Shown: positions 1 to 6,459, counted from the stretch's first letter. The stretch is DNA of 9,826 bases from Burkholderiales bacterium (GCA_025354075.1 JANXNO010000615.1:1-9826); one strand, 5' to 3'. Notes: a model not told the origin generated them from the letters alone. Program-made: numbers and translations.

Positions 1-1
1 A

Positions 2-241
2 TCGCAAACTTCCATGGCCATCATGGACGTCAACGCCGACGCTGTAACCCACGCTATGGCCCGCCACAACGCCAGCTGGCTCGTCCACGGCCACACCCAC
101 CGCCCCGCGCGCCACACGCTCGCAGAAGGTCGCGAACGCTGGGTCATGTCGGATTGGCAACAAGACTACGGCTACCTTGAATACGTCGACGGAACATTCA
201 CCGTAAAACCCTGGCCCACGGCACCGAAATCGTCTCTATAA
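2..241 (+). CDS. lpxH: UDP-2,3-diacylglucosamine hydrolase LpxH, C-terminal part (5' end outside the window)
   Basis: Only the last 79 codons are present; the frame is open from base 2, and the ATG at 14 is probably internal. The visible text [11 protein letters not shown] followed by [14 protein letters not shown] and RWVMSDW matches the C-terminal end of LpxH. LpxH is a calcineurin-like metallophosphoesterase that cleaves UDP-2,3-diacylglucosamine to lipid X and UMP in the lipid A pathway, at the cytoplasmic face of the inner membrane. The GHTH histidines belong to the metal-binding centre in this family (established knowledge). The catalytic N-terminal motifs lie outside the window, so integrity of the gene cannot be judged. 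The stop TAA at 239-241 is only 12 bases before the tRNA, so the tRNA may lie in the same transcript. Another calcineurin-fold phosphoesterase is possible but less likely. Confidence 0.85.
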   Translation, partial: SQTSMAIMDVNADAVTHAMARHNASWLVHGHTHRPARHTLAEGRERWVMSDWQQDYGYLEYVDGTFTVKPWPTAPKSSL

Positions 242-253
242 TCCGAAATTGTT

Positions 254-329
<76 letters not shown>

Positions 330-364
330 ACGACCCGTTCCACACCGTCCAAAGTAGTCAGATG

Positions 365-395
365 AACCCGCCCAAGTGCGGGTTTTTGATTTTTT
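365..395 (+). terminator. Intrinsic terminator after tRNA-Ala
   Basis: A seven-pair stem AACCCGC (365-371) / GCGGGTT (378-384) with the 6-base loop CCAAGT is followed by a T-rich tail (383-395, interrupted by GA). It lies 35 bases after the tRNA end and points the right way to end the lpxH/tRNA transcript. The rest of the gap, 396-508, holds nothing I can recognise. Confidence 0.9.
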
Positions 396-508
396 AGCGC
401 ATCTGTCGGCAGCGCGATTCGGTAAGTTACGACATTTTCGACGGGTAACGCCCAGCCACATTTCAGCCTGTCAGTTTGACCAAAATCTTGGGTCGCTGAA
501 AAGCCAGC

Positions 509-1474
509 TCAGCGATCTGGCGTCGTGAAAACCTGGGGGGCTTCGTCAAGCGCATGCTCGGCAAGTCGCTCGTATTCGGAGATGACTTGCGCCCCCGTCA
601 AGAGCAGCGTCGCGGCGACTTCAAGGCTTAACAACACGGCAATAGCGGTGGTAAGTGAGCCGTAGACCGCTCCAATCTGCGACAGCGTGGCGAAGTACCA
701 AATCAGCGCGTGACGGGAGAGCTCCCAGAGCACTGCGGCGGCAAACGCGCCGAACAGCGCGAGCTTGAGCGACGGTCGACCCACCGGCATCACCAGATAA
801 ATCGATGTCAGTACAAAAATCTCGCCCATGAAACCCAGCAGATACAGCAGCGCGCCCGACAGGCCACCGAGCGACCAGGTCCGCCACAAAAACTCAACCT
901 GTTGCTGTCCCAGCGCCTGCAGACTGCCAGCAACCAGAGTTACCAGTAACACGCCCAGCCCAAGCGAAAGGATGTAGCCATACGGAATCACCGCCGAAAT
1001 CAGAAAGTGGCGGCGACGTATGACGACCCGATGATGAAAGATCACGGACATTGCGTTTTCGAGCACTGTGAACGCGAGAGAGCTGAAAAAAATCATGCTA
1101 CCGAGCAGCACCCACCCAAGCACATCGCGATGCGCAAGAAAGTTGGCCAGCTCCACAACCAGCGCCTTCGATTGACCCGGCACCAGCCATTCCAGATATC
1201 GGCCCAGCGTTTGCAGCAACGCCGCCTGCTCAACAAAGTGCGACAGTGCGATCACCGTAAGGATCAGCATGGGCACGATGGATAGCAACGCGTAATACGC
1301 CACCGCTCCGGCCAGCAGCAAGCCCTGATTGGCCCGGAACGCCTTGAGCGTTCTTAGCGCGAAGGCCCAAGGATGTTTTCGGACCTGAGTGAATCGACGA
1401 CCAAAGATGTGCATGAACGGAATGGCGGACGGTGATGGCGTCACCGAGTCTACCGTCGCGCGCGTTTCAGCCAC
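509..1474 (-). CDS. YihY/BrkB (UPF0761) family inner membrane protein
   Basis: A 321-residue polytopic membrane protein of the YihY / BrkB family. The family hallmark appears near residues 45-80 (AFRANQGLLLAGAVAYYALL, then SIVPMLI). Six hydrophobic segments can be placed at about residues 51-80, 118-143, 157-185, 204-229, 236-262 and 268-297. The length is close to E. coli YihY (about 290) with a slightly longer N-terminus. The biochemical role of the family is not firmly established; older names (ribonuclease BN, virulence factor BrkB) are unreliable. The start used is GTG at 1472-1474 and I see no good ribosome binding site there; Met21 (ATG at 1414) is an alternative that removes only a hydrophilic tail. 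The gene is alone on the minus strand, facing the tRNA terminator, and divergent from osmC. Confidence 0.88.
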   Translation of the reverse strand: MAETRATVDSVTPSPSAIPFMHIFGRRFTQVRKHPWAFALRTLKAFRANQGLLLAGAVAYYALLSIVPMLILTVIALSHFVEQAALLQTLGRYLEWLVPGQSKALVVELANFLAHRDVLGWVLLGSMIFFSSLAFTVLENAMSVIFHHRVVIRRRHFLISAVIPYGYILSLGLGVLLVTLVAGSLQALGQQQVEFLWRTWSLGGLSGALLYLLGFMGEIFVLTSIYLVMPVGRPSLKLALFGAFAAAVLWELSRHALIWYFATLSQIGAVYGSLTTAIAVLLSLEVAATLLLTGAQVISEYERLAEHALDEAPQVFTTPDR

Positions 1475-1585
1475 CGATGTGCAGTGAGAGTGCGCGCTCG
1501 CGGCGCCGTACGCGCGCTTTCAATGCAGAACTTGTCCTACACAATGCCTGCAAATGAAGCCATACCATCGACGTGATCAAAGGGA

Positions 1586-1654
1586 GCAAACTTGCTACGC
1601 AGCGGCGTTGACGATGACGCTGTAACGCCACGCGACTCATTGAGCAAAGTTTGC
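1586..1654. promoter_or_regulatory. Two similar dyad sites upstream of osmC
   Basis: The 207-base gap between the minus-strand membrane protein gene and osmC holds GAGCAAACTTGC (1584-1595) and GAGCAAAGTTTGC (1642-1654). The second contains the perfect palindrome GCAAA-G-TTTGC (1644-1654); the first contains the near-palindrome GCAAACTTGC (1586-1595). They lie 58 bases apart, and the downstream one is 27 bases before the osmC start. Paired sites of this kind could be operators for a stress regulator of osmC, but I recognise no specific regulator. I found no convincing -35/-10 pair. Confidence 0.35.
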
Positions 1655-1681
1655 GATCCACCCGCTTCAAAAGGAATTATG

Positions 1682-2128
1682 ATGACCGAGAAAACAGCCA
1701 GCGTCCACTGGGAAGGCAAGGGCAAAGCTGGCCATGGCCAGATCAGCATCGAGACAGGCGCACTGAAAAGTTATCCCTATGGGTTTGCCAGCCGTTTTGA
1801 GGATGATCAGCGCGGCGCCAATCCCGAGGAAATATTAGGCGCGGCGCATGCCGCGTGTTTCTCGATGGCGATTTCGTTCGCGTGTGAAAAGGCGGGCTTC
1901 ACGACCACGGCCATAGACACGCAAGCCAAAGTTCGTTTGACGAAACAAGGCGATGGCTTTGTGATTGACCGAATTGCACTTACGCTTTTGGCGATTGTGC
2001 CCGGTATTTACGACGCTACGTTTCAGGGCATTGCGCAGGCGGCAAAGGCTGACTGTCCGCTTTCGAAAGCGCTAGCCAGCGTGCCTGAAATCACGCTTGC
2101 GGCGACCCTACGGGCCGTCGCTCCCTGA
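1682..2128 (+). CDS. osmC: OsmC-type thiol peroxidase
   Basis: A 148-residue OsmC/Ohr superfamily protein. It follows E. coli OsmC closely from the N-terminal HWEGKGKAGHG through YPYGFASRFE, NPEEILGAAHAACFSMA and KADCPLSKAL. These proteins reduce organic hydroperoxides with two redox cysteines in a cytoplasmic dimer. The cysteines are at residues 59 and 125 when counted from the ATG at 1682, the same numbers as I recall for E. coli OsmC, which supports this start. The ribosome binding site AAGGA (1671-1675) is 6 bases before 1682 but only 3 before the in-frame ATG at 1679, again favouring 1682. An in-frame extension to 1592 has no support. The gene is monocistronic and converges with the RaiA-like gene 49 bases further on. 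An Ohr assignment is less likely because of the HWEG start and overall match. Confidence 0.95.
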   Translation: MTEKTASVHWEGKGKAGHGQISIETGALKSYPYGFASRFEDDQRGANPEEILGAAHAACFSMAISFACEKAGFTTTAIDTQAKVRLTKQGDGFVIDRIALTLLAIVPGIYDATFQGIAQAAKADCPLSKALASVPEITLAATLRAVAP

Positions 2129-2177
2129 TCTTCCGTGCGCTCTGTGTTTGCCGAGACGTGCGCGCGATGATGACCGG

Positions 2178-2561
2178 TCAAACCTCGCCTTCGCCTGCGC
2201 TCGCGTCCGGGTCGTTGGCGCTCGCACCGGATCGCGCTCGCTGGCTGCGTGGATCATGCTTTTCTATCTCGCTGGCGACGGCGCGTTTGAGTTTTCGTAC
2301 CGCGCCTTCAATGGCTTGATGCGCGTTTCCGGCATGATCTTTCACCACAATCGGCCCCATCCCGACAACATGCGCTTCAAGTGTGCAATGAATGTCGTCG
2401 GGGCTCGGCTTCGATGCGCTGTGAGCATCCGACAAGTGCGCCTCGACGCGCGTGACGCGCTCGCCAAATCGAGCGAGTGCATCTTTCACTACGGTGTCCA
2501 GATGCTCGTGCATTTTGTGGCGTCCATCGGTGTTCGGGTCGGCTTGAAGCAAGACTTGCAT
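2178..2561 (-). CDS. RaiA/HPF-like ribosome-associated protein
   Basis: A 127-residue protein resembling the ribosome hibernation factor family (RaiA/HPF, S30AE domain). It begins with a strand-like MQVLLQ, then a helix-like stretch (about 19-33) and RVTRVEAHLSD (36-45). IHCTLEAHVVG (57-67) and IVVKDHAGNAHQAIEGAVRK-L (71-91) follow; the last resembles the conserved D.Y.AID.A..KL region with the tyrosine replaced. Family members bind the 30S subunit and inactivate or protect ribosomes under stress. The C-terminal tail (101-127) is polar, low in complexity and lacks the long HPF dimerisation domain. The start at 2559-2561 has AAGGA 5 bases upstream on the minus strand; a longer in-frame form to 2651 has no such signal. 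It is convergent with osmC. The family call is from pattern; no ribosome-binding residues were verified. Confidence 0.72.
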   Translation of the reverse strand: MQVLLQADPNTDGRHKMHEHLDTVVKDALARFGERVTRVEAHLSDAHSASKPSPDDIHCTLEAHVVGMGPIVVKDHAGNAHQAIEGAVRKLKRAVASEIEKHDPRSQRARSGASANDPDASAGEGEV

Positions 2562-2764
2562 GAGTGTCCTTGGTAAGTGTTCTATCGATTCGCGTCTCAT
2601 TCTGCATCGGGTTGATGCGTAGTCGTCGCGGTCGCGAGCCCATAGTGTCAACGATAGCGCTTCGTACGTCGGTGCGGTGTCGAACGGAGCCTCATACGCA
2701 GAAATTACAAGGAAAACCCGTCATGCAAGAAATCATCAGCTTTTGCCTTTAACTGCTTTATTAT

Positions 2765-2794
2765 TTGGGCTATAGGCTGATTTACGTCTATAGT
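2765..2794 (+). promoter_or_regulatory. Candidate distal promoter upstream of gtdA
   Basis: TTGGGC (2765-2770) and TATAGT (2789-2794) are separated by 18 bases and resemble a sigma-70 promoter with a weak -35 and a good -10 box. If used, it gives a leader of about 300 bases before gtdA. Two CTATAG boxes (2770-2775 and 2788-2793) lie 18 bases apart, on one face of the helix, within the same element. Confidence 0.3.
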
Positions 2795-2811
2795 CGACAT
2801 TATGCGTAAAT
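2780..2811. repeat. Inverted repeat ATTTACG / CGTAAAT
   Basis: A perfect 7-bp inverted repeat, ATTTACG at 2780-2786 and CGTAAAT at 2805-2811, with an 18-base spacer that contains the palindrome GTCGAC (2793-2798) and the -10-like TATAGT. The position over a candidate promoter suggests an operator; no regulator can be named. Confidence 0.45.
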
Positions 2812-2925
2812 AATAGCTAAACCCTTGTAAGGCGGCATTTTCCACGTCAAGCTATATCTACTATTCGCTTTGTAAAAGTCGTGGAAGATGAAACGCCGTT
2901 CGTGGTGTACTTTTGCCATGATGAA

Positions 2926-2946
2926 CGTTCCTCAACGCGAGGAACG
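2926..2946. promoter_or_regulatory. Perfect 8-bp palindrome upstream of gtdA
   Basis: CGTTCCTC (2926-2933) and GAGGAACG (2939-2946) flank the 5-base centre AACGC. No T run follows, so it is not an intrinsic terminator. It is centred roughly 73 bases before the start point predicted from the proximal -10 box (2997-3002), a usual place for an activator such as a LysR-type protein. This makes it a candidate operator for the aromatic unit; the link to the lysR gene in this window is inference. Confidence 0.45.
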
Positions 2947-2973
2947 CGGCGCGGCCAGGCGCTCGTGCAGCCA

Positions 2974-3002
2974 GCAACAGCATGACAGATCTTGGGCATA
3001 AT
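2974..3002 (+). promoter_or_regulatory. Candidate proximal promoter of gtdA
   Basis: CATAAT (2997-3002) is a good -10 match. The element 17 bases upstream, GCAACA (2974-2979), is a poor -35 match, as expected for an activator-dependent promoter. The leader to the GTG start at 3099 would be about 90 bases. Confidence 0.35.
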
Positions 3003-3098
3003 TCCAAAAAAATGGCATGCCCATGCATCGCGCTCATGGGTAAACGCAATTGTTTTATTGAGACAACTGCGCGTTCGCGCGCGAAGCATAAGGCCACT

Positions 3099-4169
3099 GT
3101 GAACACCTTCACCACGCAAACCGACGCGGCCAAAGTTGCGCATACACGCGCGGCGTTCTACAAGGAAATTGCCACGCTGAGCATGACGCCGCTGTGGGAA
3201 TCGCTGCATGCACTGGTGCCGCGCGAGCCGCACTCGCCCTGCGTTGCAGCGTTGTGGCGTTATCACGATGTGCGGCCTTTTCTGATGCGTTCCGGCGAAT
3301 TAATCACGGCGGAGGAAGCAGTGCGCCGCGTGCTGATTCTGGAAAATCCGGGGCTGCGTGGTCACTCGTCGATCACGCAATCGCTGTACGCTGGATTGCA
3401 ATTGATTCTGCCTGGCGAGATTGCGCCGTCGCATCGTCATGTGCAATCGGCGCTGCGTTTTATCGTTGATGGCAAGGGCTCGTACACCACCGTCGGCGGT
3501 GAGCGCACCACGATGCACCCGGGCGACTTCATCATCACGCCGTCGTGGGACTGGCATGACCACGGTAATCACGGCACTGAAGGCGTGAGCGAGCCCGTAG
3601 TGTGGCTTGATGGGCTCGACATTCCGATGGTGCGTTTTTTTGATGCGGGATTTGCCGAGAACGACGAGATCAAGGCGCAGCGTCCGTCGCGCCCGGAAGG
3701 CGTGAGCTTCGCGCGCTTCGGGCACAACATGGTGCCAGTGCGGCACACGCATACGTCCGCAACATCGCCGATTTTTTCGTACCCCTATTCGCGCAGTCGC
3801 GAAGCACTCGCGCAGTTGCAACTTGACGAGGCGCCCGACGCGTGGCACGGTCACAAACTGCGCTACATCAACCCGCTCACGGGCGGCGCACCGATGCCAA
3901 CCATCGCAACGTTTTTGCAATTGCTGCCGAAGGGATTCGCCGGCAAAGCGCATCGTTCGACTGACGGCGCGGTGTATTGCGTGGTTGAAGGTGAGGGCAC
4001 CGCGCTCATCAACGGCGAGTCGTTTGTGTTCGGGCCGCAGGATATTTTTGTGGTGCCGTCGTGGGCCACGTTGCGCCTGAAGGCGTCATCGGATGCAGTG
4101 CTGTTCAGCTATTCTGACCGCCCGGTGCAAACCGCAATGGGCATTCTGCGTGAATCTTTTATTGACTGA
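3099..4169 (+). CDS. gtdA: Gentisate 1,2-dioxygenase
   Basis: A 356-residue bicupin Fe(II) dioxygenase that opens the gentisate ring with O2 to give maleylpyruvate. In cupin 1 the text PGEIAPSHRHVQSALRF gives His112 and His114, and PSWDWHDHGNHG gives His153. Their spacing equals that of the iron ligands I recall from characterised enzymes (119, 121, 160). The second cupin runs from about 280 to 340 (AHRSTDGAVYCVVEGEG, FGPQDIFVVPSWA). The N-terminal FYKEIATLSMTPLWESLHALV is also typical. I chose GTG at 3099 because AAGG lies 5 bases before it and the length fits the family; an upstream in-frame ATG at 2982 would add 39 cysteine- and basic-rich residues that do not look like this protein. The hydroxylase gene follows after 10 bases, forming an operon. 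Confidence 0.95.
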   Translation: MNTFTTQTDAAKVAHTRAAFYKEIATLSMTPLWESLHALVPREPHSPCVAALWRYHDVRPFLMRSGELITAEEAVRRVLILENPGLRGHSSITQSLYAGLQLILPGEIAPSHRHVQSALRFIVDGKGSYTTVGGERTTMHPGDFIITPSWDWHDHGNHGTEGVSEPVVWLDGLDIPMVRFFDAGFAENDEIKAQRPSRPEGVSFARFGHNMVPVRHTHTSATSPIFSYPYSRSREALAQLQLDEAPDAWHGHKLRYINPLTGGAPMPTIATFLQLLPKGFAGKAHRSTDGAVYCVVEGEGTALINGESFVFGPQDIFVVPSWATLRLKASSDAVLFSYSDRPVQTAMGILRESFID

Positions 4170-4179
4170 TCGGCCCTGA

Positions 4180-5385
4180 ATGTCACACAGCTTCAAACCT
4201 TCCGTCCTCATCATCGGCGGCGGCATCGGCGGCATGTCCGCAGCGTTGTCGTTGGCGCGCATCGGCATGTCGGTCACGCTGCTGGAGCAAAGCGCGCAGA
4301 TCGGTGAAATTGGCGCAGGCTTGCAACTCGGGCCAAACGCGTTTGCCGCGCTTGACGCGCTGGGCGTGGGCAACACGGTGCGTCGTGGCTCGGTGTTCAC
4401 CGATCGCATGGTGATGATGGATGCGGTCGATTGCAGCGAGGTCGCGGTGATTCCTGTGGGCGAGGCGTTTCGCGCGCGCTTCAACAATCCTTACGCCGTC
4501 ACGCATCGCGCTGACCTGCACAACAATATTTTTGATGCGGTGAAAGCAAACGGCAACATTCAATATCATGCCGGTGCGCATGTTCGTGATGTGCTGGTGG
4601 GCAAGCGCGAAGCAGCGGTGACGCTCACTGACGGGCGCCGCTTCATGGCGTCTGCCGTGGTCGGTTGCGACGGCGTGAAATCGGTGGTGCGACAAAAGCT
4701 GATTGGCGACGAAGCGCGCGTCACCGGACACGTCGTGTATCGCGCGGTGGTGCCGGTCGCCGACATGCCGGAAGACCTGCGCTGGAACGCGCCCGTGGTG
4801 TGGGCGGGGCCGAATTGCCACCTCGTGCATTATCCGTTGCGCAGCGGCGATCAATACAACCTGGTGGTCACCTTTCACAGCCGCGACAAGGAAACGTGGA
4901 GCGTGACCGACGGCAGCAAGGAAGAAGTGCTGTCTTACTTTTATGGCATTCATCCACGCCCCCGTCAACTGCTGGATCTGCCGAAATCGTGGCGACGCTG
5001 GGCAACTGCTGATCGCGATCCGATTGAGCATTTGGGCGAAGGCCCGGTGACGTTGCTTGGTGATGCGGCACATCCAATGATGCAGTACCTCGCGCAGGGC
5101 GCATGCATGGCACTAGAAGACGCGGTGACGCTGGGTGAAGCGGTGAAAGCGAGCGACTTTGACTTGACCGCGGCATTTCGTTTGTATGAGCGCGCTCGCG
5201 TTGCGCGCACAGCACGCGTCGTGTTGTCGGTGCGCGAGATGGGACGCATTTATCACGCGAGCGGTGTTGAGCGTTTGGTGCGCAACAGCTTGTGGAAAGG
5301 CCGCCCACCGGAGCGCTTTTTTGATGCGGTGGAATGGCTGTACGACTGGCGGCCAGAGCGGTGCCTGGACGCAGGGCGGGCGTAG
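4180..5385 (+). CDS. mhbM: FAD-dependent 3-hydroxybenzoate 6-monooxygenase (probable)
   Basis: A 401-residue class A flavoprotein monooxygenase. It has the N-terminal dinucleotide motif IIGGGIGGMS (11-20), the second nucleotide motif VGCDGVKSVVR (161-171) and the FAD ribityl motif TLLGDAAHPM (291-300). Such enzymes use NAD(P)H and O2; this subgroup makes gentisate from 3-hydroxybenzoate. His214, Tyr218 and Gln302 lie one position from the active-site His213, Tyr217 and Gln301 that I recall for the Rhodococcus 3-hydroxybenzoate 6-hydroxylase. The gentisate dioxygenase just upstream supports that product. Salicylate 1- or 5-hydroxylation is the alternative, and substrate cannot be proven from sequence. 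The start must be near 4180 to keep the FAD motif; no clear ribosome binding site is seen in the 10-base gap, so translation is probably coupled to gtdA. It ends 9 bases from the convergent lysR gene. Confidence 0.88.
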   Translation: MSHSFKPSVLIIGGGIGGMSAALSLARIGMSVTLLEQSAQIGEIGAGLQLGPNAFAALDALGVGNTVRRGSVFTDRMVMMDAVDCSEVAVIPVGEAFRARFNNPYAVTHRADLHNNIFDAVKANGNIQYHAGAHVRDVLVGKREAAVTLTDGRRFMASAVVGCDGVKSVVRQKLIGDEARVTGHVVYRAVVPVADMPEDLRWNAPVVWAGPNCHLVHYPLRSGDQYNLVVTFHSRDKETWSVTDGSKEEVLSYFYGIHPRPRQLLDLPKSWRRWATADRDPIEHLGEGPVTLLGDAAHPMMQYLAQGACMALEDAVTLGEAVKASDFDLTAAFRLYERARVARTARVVLSVREMGRIYHASGVERLVRNSLWKGRPPERFFDAVEWLYDWRPERCLDAGRA

Positions 5386-5394
5386 CTTTTACGG

Positions 5395-6345
5395 TCAAGC
5401 GCGTGAGCGCAGCGGAAATCCACCGGCAAACGCCTCACGCAAATAGTCAACAAAACACTGCACCGCGCGCGGAACCTGCGCAGCCCACGGGCGAATCGCG
5501 TACAGCCGTTCGCCGAAAAAGCCGTCCGGTTGCCAGGCTGGCAACACCGACACCCAATCGCCTTTTTTGAACTCGGTGGCGGCAGTGAAATCAGGCAGCA
5601 AACCGATGCCCAATCCACCGCGCACGGCCTCGCGCAATACCTCGCTGTTGTTCGCACGCAGTGGTCCGTGCACCGACACGATCACGCGCTCCTTCGCCGC
5701 GCGAGTACCGCTCTTCACGAACGACCAGCTCTGCCCCGGCGTGTCGCGCAAGTAAAGCAGACAGTCGTGCTGCGCCAGTTCGTTCGGATGCGTCGGCGCG
5801 CCCTTACGACGCAGGTAATCGGCGCTGGCGACCAGCACGGAGTGGGTTTCGCAAAGCACCCACGCGACATGCGTTTCTGGCGGCGCGTGCGCATGGCGAA
5901 TGGCCAGATCGAAGCCTTCCAGCGCGAGGTTGACGAGGCGATCCGACAGGTCAAGCTCCAACTTGATTTCAGGAAAGCGTTGCACGAACGTGGCCAGCGT
6001 CGGCGCGATGTGCTGGCGACCCAGCGCCACGGGCGCGGTGACGCGCACCAGGCCGCGCGGTTGCCCAGCCAGATCGCGCGCGTTGGCAAAGCTCTGCGCG
6101 ATGTGGGTGAACGAGGCCTGCGTGTCGTCCACCAGTTGTTGCCCCGCGGCCGTGAGGCCGACGGAACGCGTGGTGCGTCGCACCAGCGCCACGCCTGCCG
6201 CCCGCTCCAACTCGCCCATACGCATGCTGACCGACGCCTTGGACACACCCAACCGGCGCGCTGTCTGCGTGAAGCTGTGCGTTTGCGCGAGCACGGTGAG
6301 CAGGTGTAGGTCGGCGAAGACGGGGGCGGTAGTATCAGTGCTCAT
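5395..6345 (-). CDS. LysR-type transcriptional regulator
   Basis: A 316-residue LysR-family regulator. The N-terminal winged helix-turn-helix spans about 10-68 (SFTQTARRLGVSKASVSMRM, then ELERAAGVALVRRTTRSVGLT). The inducer-binding domain runs from about 95 to 305 (GLVRVTAPVALGRQHIAP, NNSEVLREAVRGGLGIGLLP). It resembles the AaeR/DsdC-like single-domain regulators often found next to catabolic genes; the inducer is unknown. The ATG is at 6343-6345 with no strong ribosome binding site. The gene faces mmsA across a 110-base gap holding a perfect dyad 8 bases from its own start, which fits autoregulation together with control of mmsA. Its 3' end is only 9 bases from the hydroxylase gene, so control of the aromatic unit is also possible. 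No terminator is visible in that gap. Confidence 0.94.
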   Translation of the reverse strand: MSTDTTAPVFADLHLLTVLAQTHSFTQTARRLGVSKASVSMRMGELERAAGVALVRRTTRSVGLTAAGQQLVDDTQASFTHIAQSFANARDLAGQPRGLVRVTAPVALGRQHIAPTLATFVQRFPEIKLELDLSDRLVNLALEGFDLAIRHAHAPPETHVAWVLCETHSVLVASADYLRRKGAPTHPNELAQHDCLLYLRDTPGQSWSFVKSGTRAAKERVIVSVHGPLRANNSEVLREAVRGGLGIGLLPDFTAATEFKKGDWVSVLPAWQPDGFFGERLYAIRPWAAQVPRAVQCFVDYLREAFAGGFPLRSRA

Positions 6346-6353
6346 TATGGTCT

Positions 6354-6377
6354 ATTGTTCACATTATTGAACAATGT
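6354..6377. promoter_or_regulatory. Probable LysR operator in the lysR-mmsA gap
   Basis: ATTGTTCA (6354-6361) and TGAACAAT (6368-6375) form a perfect 8-bp inverted repeat around CATTAT. A second dyad, ACATT (6361-6365) and AATGT (6373-6377), overlaps it. Interrupted dyads of this size in the divergent promoter of a lysR gene and its target are the usual recognition site for this family. The right arm overlaps the predicted -35 box of mmsA and the left arm lies just upstream of the lysR start. Confidence 0.7.
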
Positions 6378-6395
6378 AATCACAAATTAGATATT
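6367..6395 (+). promoter_or_regulatory. mmsA: Candidate mmsA promoter
   Basis: TTGAAC (6367-6372) and GATATT (6390-6395) are separated by 17 bases and each match the sigma-70 consensus moderately. The -35 element is inside the right arm of the dyad, so binding there would compete with or recruit polymerase. The predicted leader to the mmsA ATG is about 55 bases and contains the small upstream ORF. Confidence 0.45.
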
Positions 6396-6408
6396 TTCAA
6401 AGCACTCG

Positions 6409-6459
6409 ATGAAACATAAACTGCGAGCGTCGCTCACCTCTTGCAAAGCCACTCCATGA
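6409..6459 (+). CDS. Possible 16-codon upstream ORF overlapping the mmsA start
   Basis: ATG at 6409 opens a 16-codon frame, [16 protein letters not shown], whose stop TGA (6457-6459) overlaps the mmsA ATG (6456-6458) as ATGA. This arrangement normally allows a terminating ribosome to restart on the next gene. mmsA itself shows no convincing ribosome binding site, which makes coupling attractive. Against it, the small ORF also lacks a clear binding site, and a frame of this size can arise by chance. Confidence 0.3.
   Translation: MKHKLRASLTSCKATP

Larger units (their letters stand above)
2562..3098. other. 537-base regulatory gap upstream of gtdA
   Basis: No convincing gene lies between the divergent RaiA-like gene and gtdA. 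The part from about 2740 to 2880 is AT-rich relative to the flanks. It contains a possible minus-strand -35 box TTGACA (2651-2646) for the RaiA-like gene without a clear -10 box, a possible nine-codon ORF (2723-2752), two CTATAG boxes, several inverted repeats, and candidate promoters for gtdA, listed separately. TTCCACG (2840-2846) and CGTGGAA (2880-2886) form a further widely spaced 7-bp inverted repeat. Confidence 0.6.

Noticed and set aside
2097..2576. 159-codon plus-strand frame
   Set aside because: It lies opposite the RaiA-like gene, which has a better start signal and a recognisable pattern.
2982..3098. N-terminal extension of gtdA to the ATG at 2982
   Set aside because: The extra 39 residues do not resemble the enzyme, and the GTG at 3099 has AAGG at good spacing and gives the usual length. 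The extension would also overlap the proximal promoter.
4183..5073. 296-codon minus-strand frame
   Set aside because: It is antisense to the flavin monooxygenase, with the His/Arg-rich composition typical of GC-rich shadow frames.
5530..6309. 259-codon plus-strand frame
   Set aside because: It lies opposite lysR, is rich in Arg/His/Gln, and has no start signal or family pattern.
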